Positions 33,440 through 43,069 of a stretch of DNA of 46,570 nucleotides are shown piece by piece (position 1 is the stretch's first letter; every line of letters starts with the position of its first letter). A program made the position numbers and the translations under genes. Below the pieces are notes generated by a model that searched no databases, had not been told where the DNA came from, and was given only the letters and a program-made list of their open reading frames with translations. This DNA is from an uncultured Planctomycetota bacterium (GTDB lineage: Bacteria; Planctomycetota; Brocadiia; CAIUPP01): assembly GCA_903901045.1 (NCBI GenBank), contig CAIUPP010000080.1:1-46570 (forward strand), given 5' to 3'.

Positions 33440-34045
33440 ATGAGTGCGCCAAAAAACGAAGAGCGCAACAAGACAGTGGACTTGTCCCTGCCGGCGGAGT
33501 GGCAGGTGATCGGCCCCATTGAAAAAGATCACCAGTTATCTCCGGAGATGCTCAAGCAAGTTCCTGGGTCGCTTGTGGCGTTTGGTAAAAAATGCGCGCC
33601 CCAAAAAGTAAAAGTGGAAAACGGTCGCCTGGATTTGGGAACGATTCTGCCCGTAATAGGAGGGATAGTCTTGGTTTACATCCCTTTCACGTCGGATCGC
33701 CGCCAGACCGTGATTTTCGGCTTTGGCGCCGACTGGTTGTTCGACGCGTATCTGGATGGCGGGCGTGTGTTAGACACTCTGGCGGAAGGCAACCGTTATC
33801 ACCCGCCGAGTGTGGCCGATCACGTCAAAATAGTTGATTTGGCGGAGGGCAACCATCTGCTGGTGATTCATTTCACAAGGGGCGGCGGGTCTGCGGTTCT
33901 GTGTGCCGCTTGCTCCAATGATATGGATGCTTTGCATGTCGCCATCGCGCGAAAACATTCGACCCGCGCGATCCTGTCGCTGACAACATGGCAAAGCCGG
34001 GCTTCTTTACGGGAACTGCTCATGGGAAGCGGACTGGAATATTAA
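33440..34045 (+). CDS. Hypothetical beta-sandwich protein (PA14/GH-accessory-like)
   Basis: A 201-residue soluble protein. It opens with LPAEWQVIGPIEKD, contains VLVYIPFTSDRRQTVIFGFG, ADWLFDAYLDGGRVLDTL and EGNHLLVIHFTRGGGSAVL, which together resemble the N-terminal accessory sandwich domain of GH78 and related glycosidases (strand, short ornament loop, strand). It lacks a catalytic domain and ends 47 bases before the GH78-like gene. It may be a separate accessory subunit of that enzyme, or a former part of it. The ATG at 33440 is chosen for spacing to AAAGGAAG; an adjacent ATG at 33437 is also possible. Confidence 0.6.
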   Translation: MSAPKNEERNKTVDLSLPAEWQVIGPIEKDHQLSPEMLKQVPGSLVAFGKKCAPQKVKVENGRLDLGTILPVIGGIVLVYIPFTSDRRQTVIFGFGADWLFDAYLDGGRVLDTLAEGNRYHPPSVADHVKIVDLAEGNHLLVIHFTRGGGSAVLCAACSNDMDALHVAIARKHSTRAILSLTTWQSRASLRELLMGSGLEY

Positions 34046-34092
34046 CGCCACATGCAGTCCAAAAAGTCAATTTCAGTCAAGGAGCACAGCAC

Positions 34093-36756
34093 ATGTCCAA
34101 TTCACCCAGCGCGAATCCGGGCCGTCCGGTGCGGGTGGCGAAATCGCACCAGGGTCTGTTGAGCAACCGTCCGGTTCAAGGATTTCCCGGCCACCTGTTC
34201 GGTCATTACATCTGGGACAAGGAGCTGTCGGATCGCTTCCTGGTCCTGCGCAAGCGCTTCGAATGCGACAGAGCGCCCGAGCGGGCCTTGCTGCACATCA
34301 CGGCCGCCCACAGATACCAGCTCTTTATGAACGGGGAATACATCGGACGCGGCCCCTGCCGCAACGTGCACCCCGATTGGACCCGGTACGACACGCACGA
34401 CATCACCGCCCGCCTCCGCCCTGGAGCGAACAGCATCGTGGTTCTGGCCTTTGTCTTAATGAAGGGTATCGGTCGCTATCCCGACACTTTTTCTTCGCAG
34501 CGCATCGGCGGCCTGTTCGTCCAGGCGGAGTTGTTCGACGGCGACACGTGCACGGTGGTTGCCACCGATGACACCTGGCGGGTGAGGCGGCCGGACCGGT
34601 ACCGTTGCGACACACCGACGGCGTCCGGCTACATGAACATTCCGACGGAATATGTCGAGGCGGACAAGGATCAGGGCGAATGGGTGAAGATCGACTTCGA
34701 CGACCGCGCATGGCCGACGGCCTTCATACATCCGGCGACGCCCAAAGTATCGAACGGCCGCAAGGACTTGATTTGCTGTCTGGAGCCGCGCCCCACGCCG
34801 CTCTTGCGTGAGCGCGGGCTGGTTCCGACGGCGATTGTCCAAGCCGGCGAGATCGACTCCGCTGTCGTCGCGCAGTTGAATGACATTGCGCCGTTCGGCG
34901 AGATGGAAACGGCGAAGCGCCTGTGGTATTCGCCGCTGCTGCCTTTGGAACTGGCATCCATCACGGACATCAACAACCTGCTCGGTCAGCAGGGCAATGG
35001 CGTCGTCATGCGGAGTTATGCCGGCGAGGGCGGCACAGCGCGGGATCCTGTCGTCATTCTCGACTTCGGACGCCCGGTGGTGGGAATGCCGGAATTGATC
35101 TTTGAAACGGAGCCGGGCGCGGTGGTGGAGATCGCCTACGCCGAAAGTATGCGGGATGGAAAAGTGCAGTTTTATTGCGACAGCGGGGTTCACGCCAGGC
35201 GCCTCGCCGACCGTTACGTGGCCGGCGCGGGACGGCAGACATGGAAGATATTCGAGCCGCGGATGGCCATTCGTTATCTGCAGGTGGTTTCCCGGACCGG
35301 CGGGCGCCCCGCCCGCCTGCTTTCCGCGCGAATCGTGGCGCTGGAATATCCGGTTGAGGAGCGGGGGCGGTTCGAATGTTCGGACGAGACGCTGACGCGC
35401 CTCTGGCGGGCGGCGGTGGACACGGTCTTCCTAGCAATGGAGGATGTCTTATGCATATGCTCGATCCGCGAGCGACAGTACATGATGCTAATCGATGAAA
35501 TAGAGCAGCAGCATCTGACAGTGTATGCGGCATATGGCGATCTTGCCATCACCGAGGCAGGTTTCACCGATACGGCCAGAGGTCAGGATGCCAGTGGCAA
35601 TTGGCCGGGGGCTAATATAATCAACCATGAGGGCCCCATCAAGAATGGCGCGCTCTACTATCCGTCCTCCGTTTTACGGAGGCATCAACACTTCGGCAAG
35701 GACGGGTTTGTCGAAGCGCAATATCCTGCCATCGTCCGCCTGCTGGGTTGGTTCGAACGCCACAGCGACGCCGACGGACTGCTCTACAATTTGACCCCCA
35801 TGTTATGGACGGACTCAAGTGATACGGAGCTGAACGGCGCGAATCTGGAAATCAACGCACTGTACGCTAAGTCGCTCATGGATGCGGCGGTCATCGCCGA
35901 CGAATTGGGCCGGACGCGGGAGGCCGGGGCGTGGCGGCGGCAGGCGGAGAAAATCCGTACATTCATCCGGCAGCAGCATTGGGACGAGGCCAACGGCTGT
36001 TTCCGCGACAGCATTATTGACGGGCGTCAATCCAGGCACATCACGGAATTGTCCAACGCCATGGCGCTGCTGTTCGGCATCGCCTCGGAGAGTCAGTCGG
36101 CGCGTGTGGCGGAAAACCTGGTCACATGGTCGAAATTGCCGGCAACGCCGGATGCGGATGCGGACGTCTCTTCTTTACGTTGTTTTGCGACCATGCTGGA
36201 GAACGGATTGAAGATCTCCCGCGTGTCACCGCTGTATCTATGGCATGTCATCGACGCCATGGTGCAGGCCGGAAGGGAGGCCGAGGCATGGGCCTATCTC
36301 TCCGCGCGCTACGGATGGCTGCTTGAAGGGACAGGCCCCCATTGCCTTCATGAATCATGGGCTGACATGCGGAAGGGGGCACTAAACGCCTCGTCTTCCA
36401 TCCATGGCGGCGGAGCGGGAGTCGCATTCCTGCTCTCCTGTCAGGCGCTGGGTGTGCAGCCGCTGGAGCCGGGGTTCAAGCGCGCCATGATCGAGCCGCG
36501 GATCGGCCTGTTGAAATGGGCCAGGGGCGTCTTCCCCTCCGCGCGCGGTGATATCGCGGTGGACTGGAGGCGCAACGGCAAGAAGTTCGAACTTGACGTC
36601 ACATTGCCGGCTGGAATGGACTGCGAGCTGGTGGTTCCGGTTTTGGATGGCTCATCCTCGGTCACCCATAACGGCGCATCCTGCGCCGTGACCGGCGACG
36701 GACGGACGCTCATCAAGGTCTGCGGCGGAAAACATAACGTGTCCAGTGGGCGGTAG
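34093..36756 (+). CDS. GH78-like alpha-L-rhamnosidase family protein, altered motif
   Basis: An 887-residue protein with the same layout as the 24497 protein: N-terminal sandwich (FECDRAPERALLHITAAHRY, FMNGEYIGRGPCRN), beta domains, an (alpha/alpha)6 barrel and a C-terminal sandwich. There is no signal peptide. The motif that reads DCVGREQVLWMGD in the other protein is here CICSIRERQYMMLIDE: arginine, glutamate and the aspartate position remain but the W-x-GD pattern is lost, so specificity or activity may differ. Later LYNLTPMLWTDSSDTELNGAN replaces the usual acidic segment. The ATG follows AAGGAG by eight bases. The small sandwich protein just upstream is a likely partner. Confidence 0.75.
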   Translation: MSNSPSANPGRPVRVAKSHQGLLSNRPVQGFPGHLFGHYIWDKELSDRFLVLRKRFECDRAPERALLHITAAHRYQLFMNGEYIGRGPCRNVHPDWTRYDTHDITARLRPGANSIVVLAFVLMKGIGRYPDTFSSQRIGGLFVQAELFDGDTCTVVATDDTWRVRRPDRYRCDTPTASGYMNIPTEYVEADKDQGEWVKIDFDDRAWPTAFIHPATPKVSNGRKDLICCLEPRPTPLLRERGLVPTAIVQAGEIDSAVVAQLNDIAPFGEMETAKRLWYSPLLPLELASITDINNLLGQQGNGVVMRSYAGEGGTARDPVVILDFGRPVVGMPELIFETEPGAVVEIAYAESMRDGKVQFYCDSGVHARRLADRYVAGAGRQTWKIFEPRMAIRYLQVVSRTGGRPARLLSARIVALEYPVEERGRFECSDETLTRLWRAAVDTVFLAMEDVLCICSIRERQYMMLIDEIEQQHLTVYAAYGDLAITEAGFTDTARGQDASGNWPGANIINHEGPIKNGALYYPSSVLRRHQHFGKDGFVEAQYPAIVRLLGWFERHSDADGLLYNLTPMLWTDSSDTELNGANLEINALYAKSLMDAAVIADELGRTREAGAWRRQAEKIRTFIRQQHWDEANGCFRDSIIDGRQSRHITELSNAMALLFGIASESQSARVAENLVTWSKLPATPDADADVSSLRCFATMLENGLKISRVSPLYLWHVIDAMVQAGREAEAWAYLSARYGWLLEGTGPHCLHESWADMRKGALNASSSIHGGGAGVAFLLSCQALGVQPLEPGFKRAMIEPRIGLLKWARGVFPSARGDIAVDWRRNGKKFELDVTLPAGMDCELVVPVLDGSSSVTHNGASCAVTGDGRTLIKVCGGKHNVSSGR

Positions 36757-36778
36757 TTTAATCAAGAAAGAAGAAGGT

Positions 36779-39052
36779 ATGCAGCCAAAAGTTATAACAG
36801 GCCCCTTGAAGGAGTTACTAAAGACAGGGTTCAGCAAAGGGGGATTCCCTTCCGACTGGACTATGTATAGGGCGAATCACGCCTTCAAGGATGGAATACT
36901 TCTGAGCGGTTCGGAGACACGGGGCGGCTTCACGCTTCCCGGTAAGGGATGGAATCACCTCAGGATCGATGTTCTGGCAAAGGCCGGGAAGGGTTTTCTG
37001 ATCGGATGCGGCGACGGGAAGGTCAAGGCCTACGCGGACATCGCCCGCTCCCAATTCTGGGTGCATTACGCGTCTTCTTGCGAATTGGCCCGGAAATCAT
37101 TTGAAATCCCGCCCAAGGCTGGCCCGTCATTGATATCGTTCGATTTCAACCGGGGCCGTATAGTCATCTCCGTGGATAATCGGGAAATCCTCTCCGTTTC
37201 AGAACCATCGTTTGTGCCCTTTTCCGGTAATGTTGACGTGGAATTCTGGGATGACTGCAAGATTTACGAGGTTTCGATTAGAGGAGGGGACGAGGACAAG
37301 AAATACGGCGTCGGCATAACCCGTAAACCCAAAGATGATTTTTTTCTGGATGTGAATGTCGACTTTCCGACGGACTTGGCTCAGGCTCCTTTCACGCGGG
37401 AGATGTTTGATCAGTTTTTTGCCGAGCTCAAAAGTTGGGGGGTGAGCCGGTGCCACTGGATCTATTATGGCGGGAAGAACTGCGGGATGTGGGATCACTC
37501 CCTCTGGGGACAGCCCCAAATACATGAGAACGCTATTAAGACGTTCGAAAATGTGGGGGAGATATTCCCTGCCGTGGTGCAGGCGGCGCACAAACAAGGA
37601 ATAAAGATGTATGGAGTGCTGAAACCTTTTGACTTTATGGGGCATAAATTCAGCGTTGGCGAGTCCGATCCTGAGGCCAAAACCAATGGAAAACTGGAAC
37701 GTGTAGGCGGTCCGGTCATCTGGATGGCTGATTTCGTGGCAAAGCACCGAGAGCTTTGCATGAGCCGAAAGCCTTCCGCGTTCGGAGCCGCGGGTGGGGG
37801 CAGTTTCACGCGTATTGACATTGTGAAGGAGGATGCCAAGGCCATTCCGTTTGGAGTCAAAGACCTTAAACTCTATGTCAGCAACGACAACACAACCTAT
37901 CGCGAGTATGCCGGGGTCGTTGAACGCGATGAGGTGATCGAGGATTATCCGGTTTGGGAACACACCTCGTCCGGGGGCAGGATGACGAAGGAAAAGCGCC
38001 GTTCGAGGGTGCTGAGACTGAAAAATCTGAATATCGAGGAGAAGTACTTCGTTGTTAAAGTCGAAGGCCAGGCGCGTTCGTTTGCCAACACATTGATCGA
38101 TCTTATCCACGTTTTCGGAGAAAAGGGGGAGGAGCGTCTTCTTACTTACGGAGTGCAGTCGCGGTTTTATTATGCCTTTTCGGAAAAAGATGGCGGGTTC
38201 CCTCGAATTGGCATGGACTTCCGTGAAAAGGGCGTGGAGTTCGACCAGTTACCGGGTGTGCCTACTGCCGTTATGCCAGGATATGACGCCATTTCTGCAC
38301 GGTTCGTTTTCGACGGCAAGGAGGGGATGCTTGCCGTTGCGCGCGGGAAGGACCGTGATGTCCTGGCGGGCCTGAGCCCGTCATTCCCGGAGACACACGA
38401 ATGGTGGCTTTCCATGGTCAGGGAATTGCTCGAGGCCGGGTGCGATGGGGTCGAGATGCGGGTCCGCAACCATCATGCCCATCTGGTCTGGGCGGAATAC
38501 GGGTTTGAAAAACCGGTGCGCGAGGAATTTCTGAAACGATATGGCGTCGATCTCTGGGCAACAGACGACTTTGACAAGGACGCCTGGCGGAAACTGAGAG
38601 GGGAAGGATACACTGAATTTTACCGGAAGGCCAAAAAGCTGACGCATTCATACGGAAAACCCCTGGGCCTTCATATAAGCCCGACCTTCTTGGATCCCGG
38701 CCTGGGAGCCGGCATGCAAATCCACTGGGATTGGAAGACCTGGCTCAAAGAAGGACTGGCTGACAGCATCATGCTCAAGGAGGTCTGGCCGTTCACCAGG
38801 CTTGAAATGGAAATCCTTGACTGCATAAAAGGAAAAGAGATTGAGACGATATTCTGTCCGCATGCCGATAAGTATGTGGGCCCTCCGAGGGGTGAGCAGG
38901 TGGTGAAGGGATTCATTGACCTCGCCAGGAAGGCCGGACACAGCGGATACCAGTTTTATGAGAGCTTTGCGCTGATCAAGGCATCCCCCGGCAGGATAAC
39001 CATGCCCCACCCAGCCTTCAAAGAGGTATTCCGAAAAGAGTTTGTGAGTTGA
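36779..39052 (+). CDS. Large TIM-barrel glycosidase-like protein of unknown specificity
   Basis: A 757-residue cytoplasmic protein. Residues about 1-180 look like a beta-sandwich, LamG-like domain. From about 190 a TIM barrel starts: FLDVNVDFPTDLAQ, WGVSRCHWIYYGGKNCGMWD, HKQGIKMYGVLKPFD. It is interrupted by an inserted beta domain (IPFGVKDLKLYVSNDN) and resumes with LLEAGCDGVEMRVRNHHAH and GKPLGLHISPTF. This order resembles GH10-like (GHL10) hypothetical glycosidases. Acid and nucleophile residues cannot be assigned by eye. Start is uncertain: the ATG at 36779 is very close to AGAAGAAGG, and a GTG at 36746 would overlap the previous stop and allow coupling. Confidence 0.6.
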   Translation: MQPKVITGPLKELLKTGFSKGGFPSDWTMYRANHAFKDGILLSGSETRGGFTLPGKGWNHLRIDVLAKAGKGFLIGCGDGKVKAYADIARSQFWVHYASSCELARKSFEIPPKAGPSLISFDFNRGRIVISVDNREILSVSEPSFVPFSGNVDVEFWDDCKIYEVSIRGGDEDKKYGVGITRKPKDDFFLDVNVDFPTDLAQAPFTREMFDQFFAELKSWGVSRCHWIYYGGKNCGMWDHSLWGQPQIHENAIKTFENVGEIFPAVVQAAHKQGIKMYGVLKPFDFMGHKFSVGESDPEAKTNGKLERVGGPVIWMADFVAKHRELCMSRKPSAFGAAGGGSFTRIDIVKEDAKAIPFGVKDLKLYVSNDNTTYREYAGVVERDEVIEDYPVWEHTSSGGRMTKEKRRSRVLRLKNLNIEEKYFVVKVEGQARSFANTLIDLIHVFGEKGEERLLTYGVQSRFYYAFSEKDGGFPRIGMDFREKGVEFDQLPGVPTAVMPGYDAISARFVFDGKEGMLAVARGKDRDVLAGLSPSFPETHEWWLSMVRELLEAGCDGVEMRVRNHHAHLVWAEYGFEKPVREEFLKRYGVDLWATDDFDKDAWRKLRGEGYTEFYRKAKKLTHSYGKPLGLHISPTFLDPGLGAGMQIHWDWKTWLKEGLADSIMLKEVWPFTRLEMEILDCIKGKEIETIFCPHADKYVGPPRGEQVVKGFIDLARKAGHSGYQFYESFALIKASPGRITMPHPAFKEVFRKEFVS

Positions 39053-39137
39053 AGATTGCATGAAATGTTAACAAGGAAGGCGGGCGCTGCCTTAGGAAGA
39101 CAGTGGTGGATTGCGGATTGAAAGGTTGCCGCAGCTC

Positions 39138-40256
39138 ATGAAGAAAGACATCATCGCCTGGAGCCTGGGCCTGGAACCGGGCAAGATCATCACGAAAGAA
39201 ACGCTGAATCATCCGGGTATCATCGCATGGGTGAGTGGCCTGGACGTGTACGCCCATACGGCGCAGGCGTACAGAACAGCGTATGCAGCGCTGGGTATCG
39301 ATATCATTAATCGCGTTCCCCTGCATAACGCGCCGGCCCCGACCGGCCCCGGCAAGAGCCGGCATCATCACACCCGCCCCTACATTTACCAGCCGCTGGG
39401 AGTATTCGATACGGCGTACCGCCACCACTTCGAGTGCGCCAGCGTGGATGAGGCGTGGAAATTGGATGTTGAGCGTCTTCAGTATGATGATCTTATCACG
39501 CCGGTCCCACACCCGTGCCGCGGCGAGGACATATGCCAGCGCGAGGCATTTATCGGTGACGTCGGGATGTACTACCCGATGCTCTACACGACGCTCTTCA
39601 TGTGGGGGGTCGAAGTGTTCGGGTGGGAAATCTTCATGGAGGCGGCCTTTACGGAATCGGATCGCTTTCATGAGCATTTCCTGGAGCCGTGTGCCAAGAA
39701 GTCCATCTCGATTGTAGAGGAGATGGCTGTTTCAAGCACAGCTCCCTTTGTGTTTCTGCACGATGATTTGGCCTCTGCTTCGGGTCCGGTGTTCCCCCCA
39801 TCCTGGTACGAGGAGTATATCTTTCCTCATTACAAGGAGATCTTCGAGCCGGCCAAACGATCCGGGAAGAAGATCATCTTTGTGGCGGACGGGAATATCT
39901 CCACGTTTCTTCCGCGCCTCGCGGCTCTGGGCGTTGACGGCATCATGTTCGAGAGTCCCGCCACCCCGCTGGAACCCGTGATGGAGCACTTTGGCGGAAG
40001 CGGGAAGTTCTTCATCGGTGGAATAGCCAGCGTCGTGCTGAGTCGGGGAACCCCTCGTGACGTGCAAGCGATGGTCCATGAACTGGCCGCGAGTGTGGAG
40101 ACATTCCCGGGGTTCGCTATGGCGTCCGGCGGCGGCCTGCATGGCGATATCCCCCTGGAGAATCTGATTGGTTACTTTGACGCGCGCGCCGACGTCGGCG
40201 CCACGCCGAAGGAGTGGAAGCGACTCAGGTCTAGCGCAAGGAGGGGCATCCCATGA
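39138..40256 (+). CDS. Uroporphyrinogen-decarboxylase-like protein 1
   Basis: A 372-residue protein of the URO-D/methyltransferase-like TIM-barrel superfamily: FVFLHDDLASASGPVFPPSWYEEYIFPHYKE is only partly quoted here (the DDLA-x-S-x-GP-x-FPPSWY pattern is the guide), followed by KKIIFVADGNI and FASGGGLHGDIP-type end. Members in sugar operons are not heme enzymes; some relatives are corrinoid methyltransferases, but no corrinoid protein is encoded nearby. Function unknown. The ATG at 39138 starts directly at the family-like MKKDIIAWSLG; an in-frame TTG at 39111 has a better-placed AGGAAG. The stop overlaps the second URO-D-like gene (ATGA), so the two may form a heteromer. Confidence 0.7.
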   Translation: MKKDIIAWSLGLEPGKIITKETLNHPGIIAWVSGLDVYAHTAQAYRTAYAALGIDIINRVPLHNAPAPTGPGKSRHHHTRPYIYQPLGVFDTAYRHHFECASVDEAWKLDVERLQYDDLITPVPHPCRGEDICQREAFIGDVGMYYPMLYTTLFMWGVEVFGWEIFMEAAFTESDRFHEHFLEPCAKKSISIVEEMAVSSTAPFVFLHDDLASASGPVFPPSWYEEYIFPHYKEIFEPAKRSGKKIIFVADGNISTFLPRLAALGVDGIMFESPATPLEPVMEHFGGSGKFFIGGIASVVLSRGTPRDVQAMVHELAASVETFPGFAMASGGGLHGDIPLENLIGYFDARADVGATPKEWKRLRSSARRGIP

Positions 40257-41350
40257 ATGCGCAAGGGGAGTTTCGACGACTCTGCGCCTTTCAAGCCGGC
40301 GGGAAGACCCTGGTCGACTACCTGGCGCATCCCCAGACTGATGCGAGACTTCGCCGGTCCCTTGGCATCGAAAGCGAGGGGGAACTTCTCGACTATCTCG
40401 ACTGCGACTTTTTCTACCTGCCGGGGCGGGACATCTCTCAGAATGAGGGGATTGTGCCTTTTTACAAGGGAAGCCTGCCGCCTATGTCAGACACGGAACG
40501 AGTTTGTCCGTTGGGCATCCGATGGCGGCGCGGGGCCTATGACAGCAAGTTCAGTGTCGATGAAGCTGTCAGCGGGCCGTTTCAGGATGCCTTGATCTCG
40601 GAGGAAGCGATCCTTCGTCATCCGTGGCCCAAGGCACGAGACTTCGACTTCTCGCCCCTCGTGGAGGAGGCACAGGCCCACTCGGACCGCGTCCGCATCG
40701 GCGGACTTTGGACCGGGATCATGGGCGACAGTTACCGTATGATGGGGTTCGAGAACTTCTTGCTGAACATCGCCACGCACCCCGAGTTGATCCGGGCGCT
40801 GATCAACCGAATGACCGAGATGTACCTGGAGTTGAACGACCACTACTTCGCCGCGCTTAAAGGCAAGATGGAAATGTGGTTCTTCGGCAACGATTTCGGC
40901 AGTCAGGATGGCCTGCTCATCAGCCCTGGGATGTGGTCAGAGTTCTTCTCCGAACCCATTCGGAAACTCTGTGCACTCGCACACTCGTATGACCTGAAAG
41001 TGATGATGCATTCGTGCGGCGCCATCGTGCCGCTGATCCCCATGCTGATTGAAGCCGATGTAGACATCCTGGACCCGATCCAGGTCACCGCCAGGGGAAT
41101 GTCGCCGGGACGCCTGGCGGGCGAGTTTGGAGGGAAGATCGTCTTCCACGGCGGCATCGACACGCAACACGTGTTGCCACAGAGCACGCCGGCGCAGGTG
41201 AAGGACCATGTTCGTGCGACCGTTGCGGCACTGGGTGAAGGCAATGGCTACATCTGCGCGCCCAGCCAGACTCTTGGTCCGGATATCCCCCTCGCGAACA
41301 TCCTCTCCGTGTACCAAACAATGAAGGAGATCAACGCACATGAGAAATAA
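40253..41350 (+). CDS. Uroporphyrinogen-decarboxylase-like protein 2
   Basis: A 365-residue URO-D-like barrel. WFFGNDFGSQDGLLISPGMW and SYDLKVMMHSCGAIVPLIP are the typical middle and late motifs; HSCG carries a histidine-cysteine pair that binds zinc in the methyltransferase branch of the superfamily. DILDPIQVTARGM and GGKIVFHGGIDTQHVLP follow family order to the end. GGAGGG precedes its ATG, and it overlaps the first URO-D-like gene by four bases and the following aldolase gene by eleven, so the three are co-translated. Placement with an aldolase and a hydroxyacid dehydrogenase suggests a step in sugar-acid breakdown, but no reaction can be named. Confidence 0.75.
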   Translation: MNAQGEFRRLCAFQAGGKTLVDYLAHPQTDARLRRSLGIESEGELLDYLDCDFFYLPGRDISQNEGIVPFYKGSLPPMSDTERVCPLGIRWRRGAYDSKFSVDEAVSGPFQDALISEEAILRHPWPKARDFDFSPLVEEAQAHSDRVRIGGLWTGIMGDSYRMMGFENFLLNIATHPELIRALINRMTEMYLELNDHYFAALKGKMEMWFFGNDFGSQDGLLISPGMWSEFFSEPIRKLCALAHSYDLKVMMHSCGAIVPLIPMLIEADVDILDPIQVTARGMSPGRLAGEFGGKIVFHGGIDTQHVLPQSTPAQVKDHVRATVAALGEGNGYICAPSQTLGPDIPLANILSVYQTMKEINAHEK

Positions 41351-42089
41351 ACTGCTCAGACGGGAACTGTGTATTGGCTCGTGGATACAAGTCGGCCATC
41401 CGGGTAACGCAGAGATTCTGGCACGGGCCGGCTTCGCCTGGATTGCCGCCGATTGTGAACACGGTGAAGTCGAGGACGCCGACCTCGGGAATCTTTTCCG
41501 TGCGATCCGACAGTTTGGGGTCGTTCCGCTGGTGCGCGTCAGGGAGAACGCCGTTCTGTGCATTCGCCGCGCATTGGACCTCGGCGCCATGGGGATCATC
41601 GTACCCCTTGTGAACTCGCCGGACGAGGCCCAGCGGGCCGTCAGGGCGGCGCGATATCCTCCGGATGGGGTGCGCGGTTTCGCGTATCAACGCGCGAACA
41701 ATTGGGGCGCGGATTGCGATAACTACATCAAACACACGAGCCGGGACATTGCCGTGATCGTGATGATCGAAAGCAAGGAGGCTGTAGAGGACATTGGCTC
41801 TATCCTGGCGGTCGATGGCGTAGACGCTGTTTTCGTGGGGCCCTACGACATGAGCGGCTCCTACGGCATCGCCGGCCAGATCGAGCACCCGATCATTCGG
41901 GACGCCTGCCGCTCAGTTGCGGAAGCCTGCCGACGAGCGGGCAAATCCGCCGGGCTGCACTTGGTGACCCCGACATCGGAAAATAGCCGGCAGGCCATCG
42001 AACAGGGCTTCACACTCCTTGCCCTGGGCATGGACACGGTGTTCCTTGCCGAAGGAGCCAAAAAATGCTTGGAGCTTGCCAAGTCATGA
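41340..42089 (+). CDS. HpcH/HpaI-family class II aldolase (2-keto-3-deoxy sugar acid type)
   Basis: A 249-residue metal-dependent aldolase. GSWIQVGHPGNAEILARAG starts the barrel, ADCEHGEVED has the general-base histidine, PLVRVREN the pyruvate-binding arginine, MIESKEA the metal-binding glutamate and GPYDMSGSYG the metal-binding aspartate. The family splits 2-keto-3-deoxy acids such as 2-keto-3-deoxy-L-rhamnonate into pyruvate and an aldehyde. In this locus a rhamnonate-type or other sugar-acid substrate is plausible. The ATG at 41340 has AAGGAG eleven bases upstream; the gene overlaps both neighbours, including 25 bases with the dehydrogenase gene downstream. Confidence 0.85.
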   Translation: MRNKLLRRELCIGSWIQVGHPGNAEILARAGFAWIAADCEHGEVEDADLGNLFRAIRQFGVVPLVRVRENAVLCIRRALDLGAMGIIVPLVNSPDEAQRAVRAARYPPDGVRGFAYQRANNWGADCDNYIKHTSRDIAVIVMIESKEAVEDIGSILAVDGVDAVFVGPYDMSGSYGIAGQIEHPIIRDACRSVAEACRRAGKSAGLHLVTPTSENSRQAIEQGFTLLALGMDTVFLAEGAKKCLELAKS

Positions 42090-43045
42090 TCCCCGTCATT
42101 GTCACTGAACTCGAATACCACAAAGGCGAAGAGGTCTTCACGAGCGCAGATGGATTCAGGTGCATTGCCACCCCATCCAACGAGGAGGCTCTGGCGGAGC
42201 AAGTTCGCAGAACTGGCGCGAAGTACGTCATCATCGGTTTTGATAAGTATGTGGGGCCGCTTTACGACGCCTTGCCCAGAGGGGGTGTGATCGCCCGTTT
42301 CGGTGTCGGGCACGATGGTGTGGACAAGAAGAAGGCCAACGCCAAGGGCATTTACTGCACAAATACCCCAGGCGTCCTCGATCAATCCGTAGCCGAATGC
42401 GGTATTGGGTTGATTCTCAACGCCGCGCGCCACATCCCCACCTGTGCAGAGGACAACCGAAAGGGCGTGTGGCAAGCGCGCATCGGGTTGGAGTTGTCCG
42501 GCAAGACATTAGCAATCATCGGCTGCGGCGCCATCGGAAAGCGCACGGCTTCCATCGCGACCTTTGGCTTTGGCATGGTCGTTATCGGCTTTGACATTGT
42601 CGAACCGGTAGACGGGCCGAAATATGGCATAGGGAACTTCACTACTGATTTCGCCCGAGCGGTGAACAACGCCGATTTCGTGTCATTGCACATCCCGGAT
42701 ATGACAACCACGAAGAACTTCATCAATGACGCACGACTAGCCGACATGCCAAGGAGAGCGGTGCTGATCAACACGGCGCGGGGCGGCGTGGTGGACGAAG
42801 ACGCTCTCTATGATGCGATAGTCGCCGGACGGATCGCCGGCGCAGCGTTGGATGTTTTCAAAACCGAGCCGTATGTGCCGCAATCGCCGGCAAAGGACTT
42901 GCGAACGCTGGATCGTGTCATCATGACGCCCCACATCGGCAGCAGCACGAAAGAAGCCTGCCGGCGTATGGCCCGGGCAGCGTTGGGAAACATCGAACAT
43001 GCCGTTGCCGGAGAGCACGGGAGGATGAGCATCGTTACGCGCTGA
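42065..43045 (+). CDS. D-isomer-specific 2-hydroxyacid dehydrogenase
   Basis: A 326-residue dehydrogenase of the phosphoglycerate/hydroxypyruvate reductase family. The NAD-binding motif is GCGAIGKRTAS. The catalytic arginine lies in NTARGGVVDE, the glutamate in FKTEPYV and the histidine in TPHIGSSTKE, so the active site is complete. It interconverts a 2-hydroxy acid and a 2-oxo acid with NAD(H). The ATG at 42065 has AAGGAG eight bases before it, inside the end of the aldolase gene; an ATG at 42086 is less well placed. Next to a pyruvate-forming aldolase it could reduce the hydroxyacid or glyoxylate-like product. Confidence 0.88.
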   Translation: MLGACQVMIPVIVTELEYHKGEEVFTSADGFRCIATPSNEEALAEQVRRTGAKYVIIGFDKYVGPLYDALPRGGVIARFGVGHDGVDKKKANAKGIYCTNTPGVLDQSVAECGIGLILNAARHIPTCAEDNRKGVWQARIGLELSGKTLAIIGCGAIGKRTASIATFGFGMVVIGFDIVEPVDGPKYGIGNFTTDFARAVNNADFVSLHIPDMTTTKNFINDARLADMPRRAVLINTARGGVVDEDALYDAIVAGRIAGAALDVFKTEPYVPQSPAKDLRTLDRVIMTPHIGSSTKEACRRMARAALGNIEHAVAGEHGRMSIVTR

Positions 43046-43069
43046 ATCCATTTATGCTTCACCCCATGG

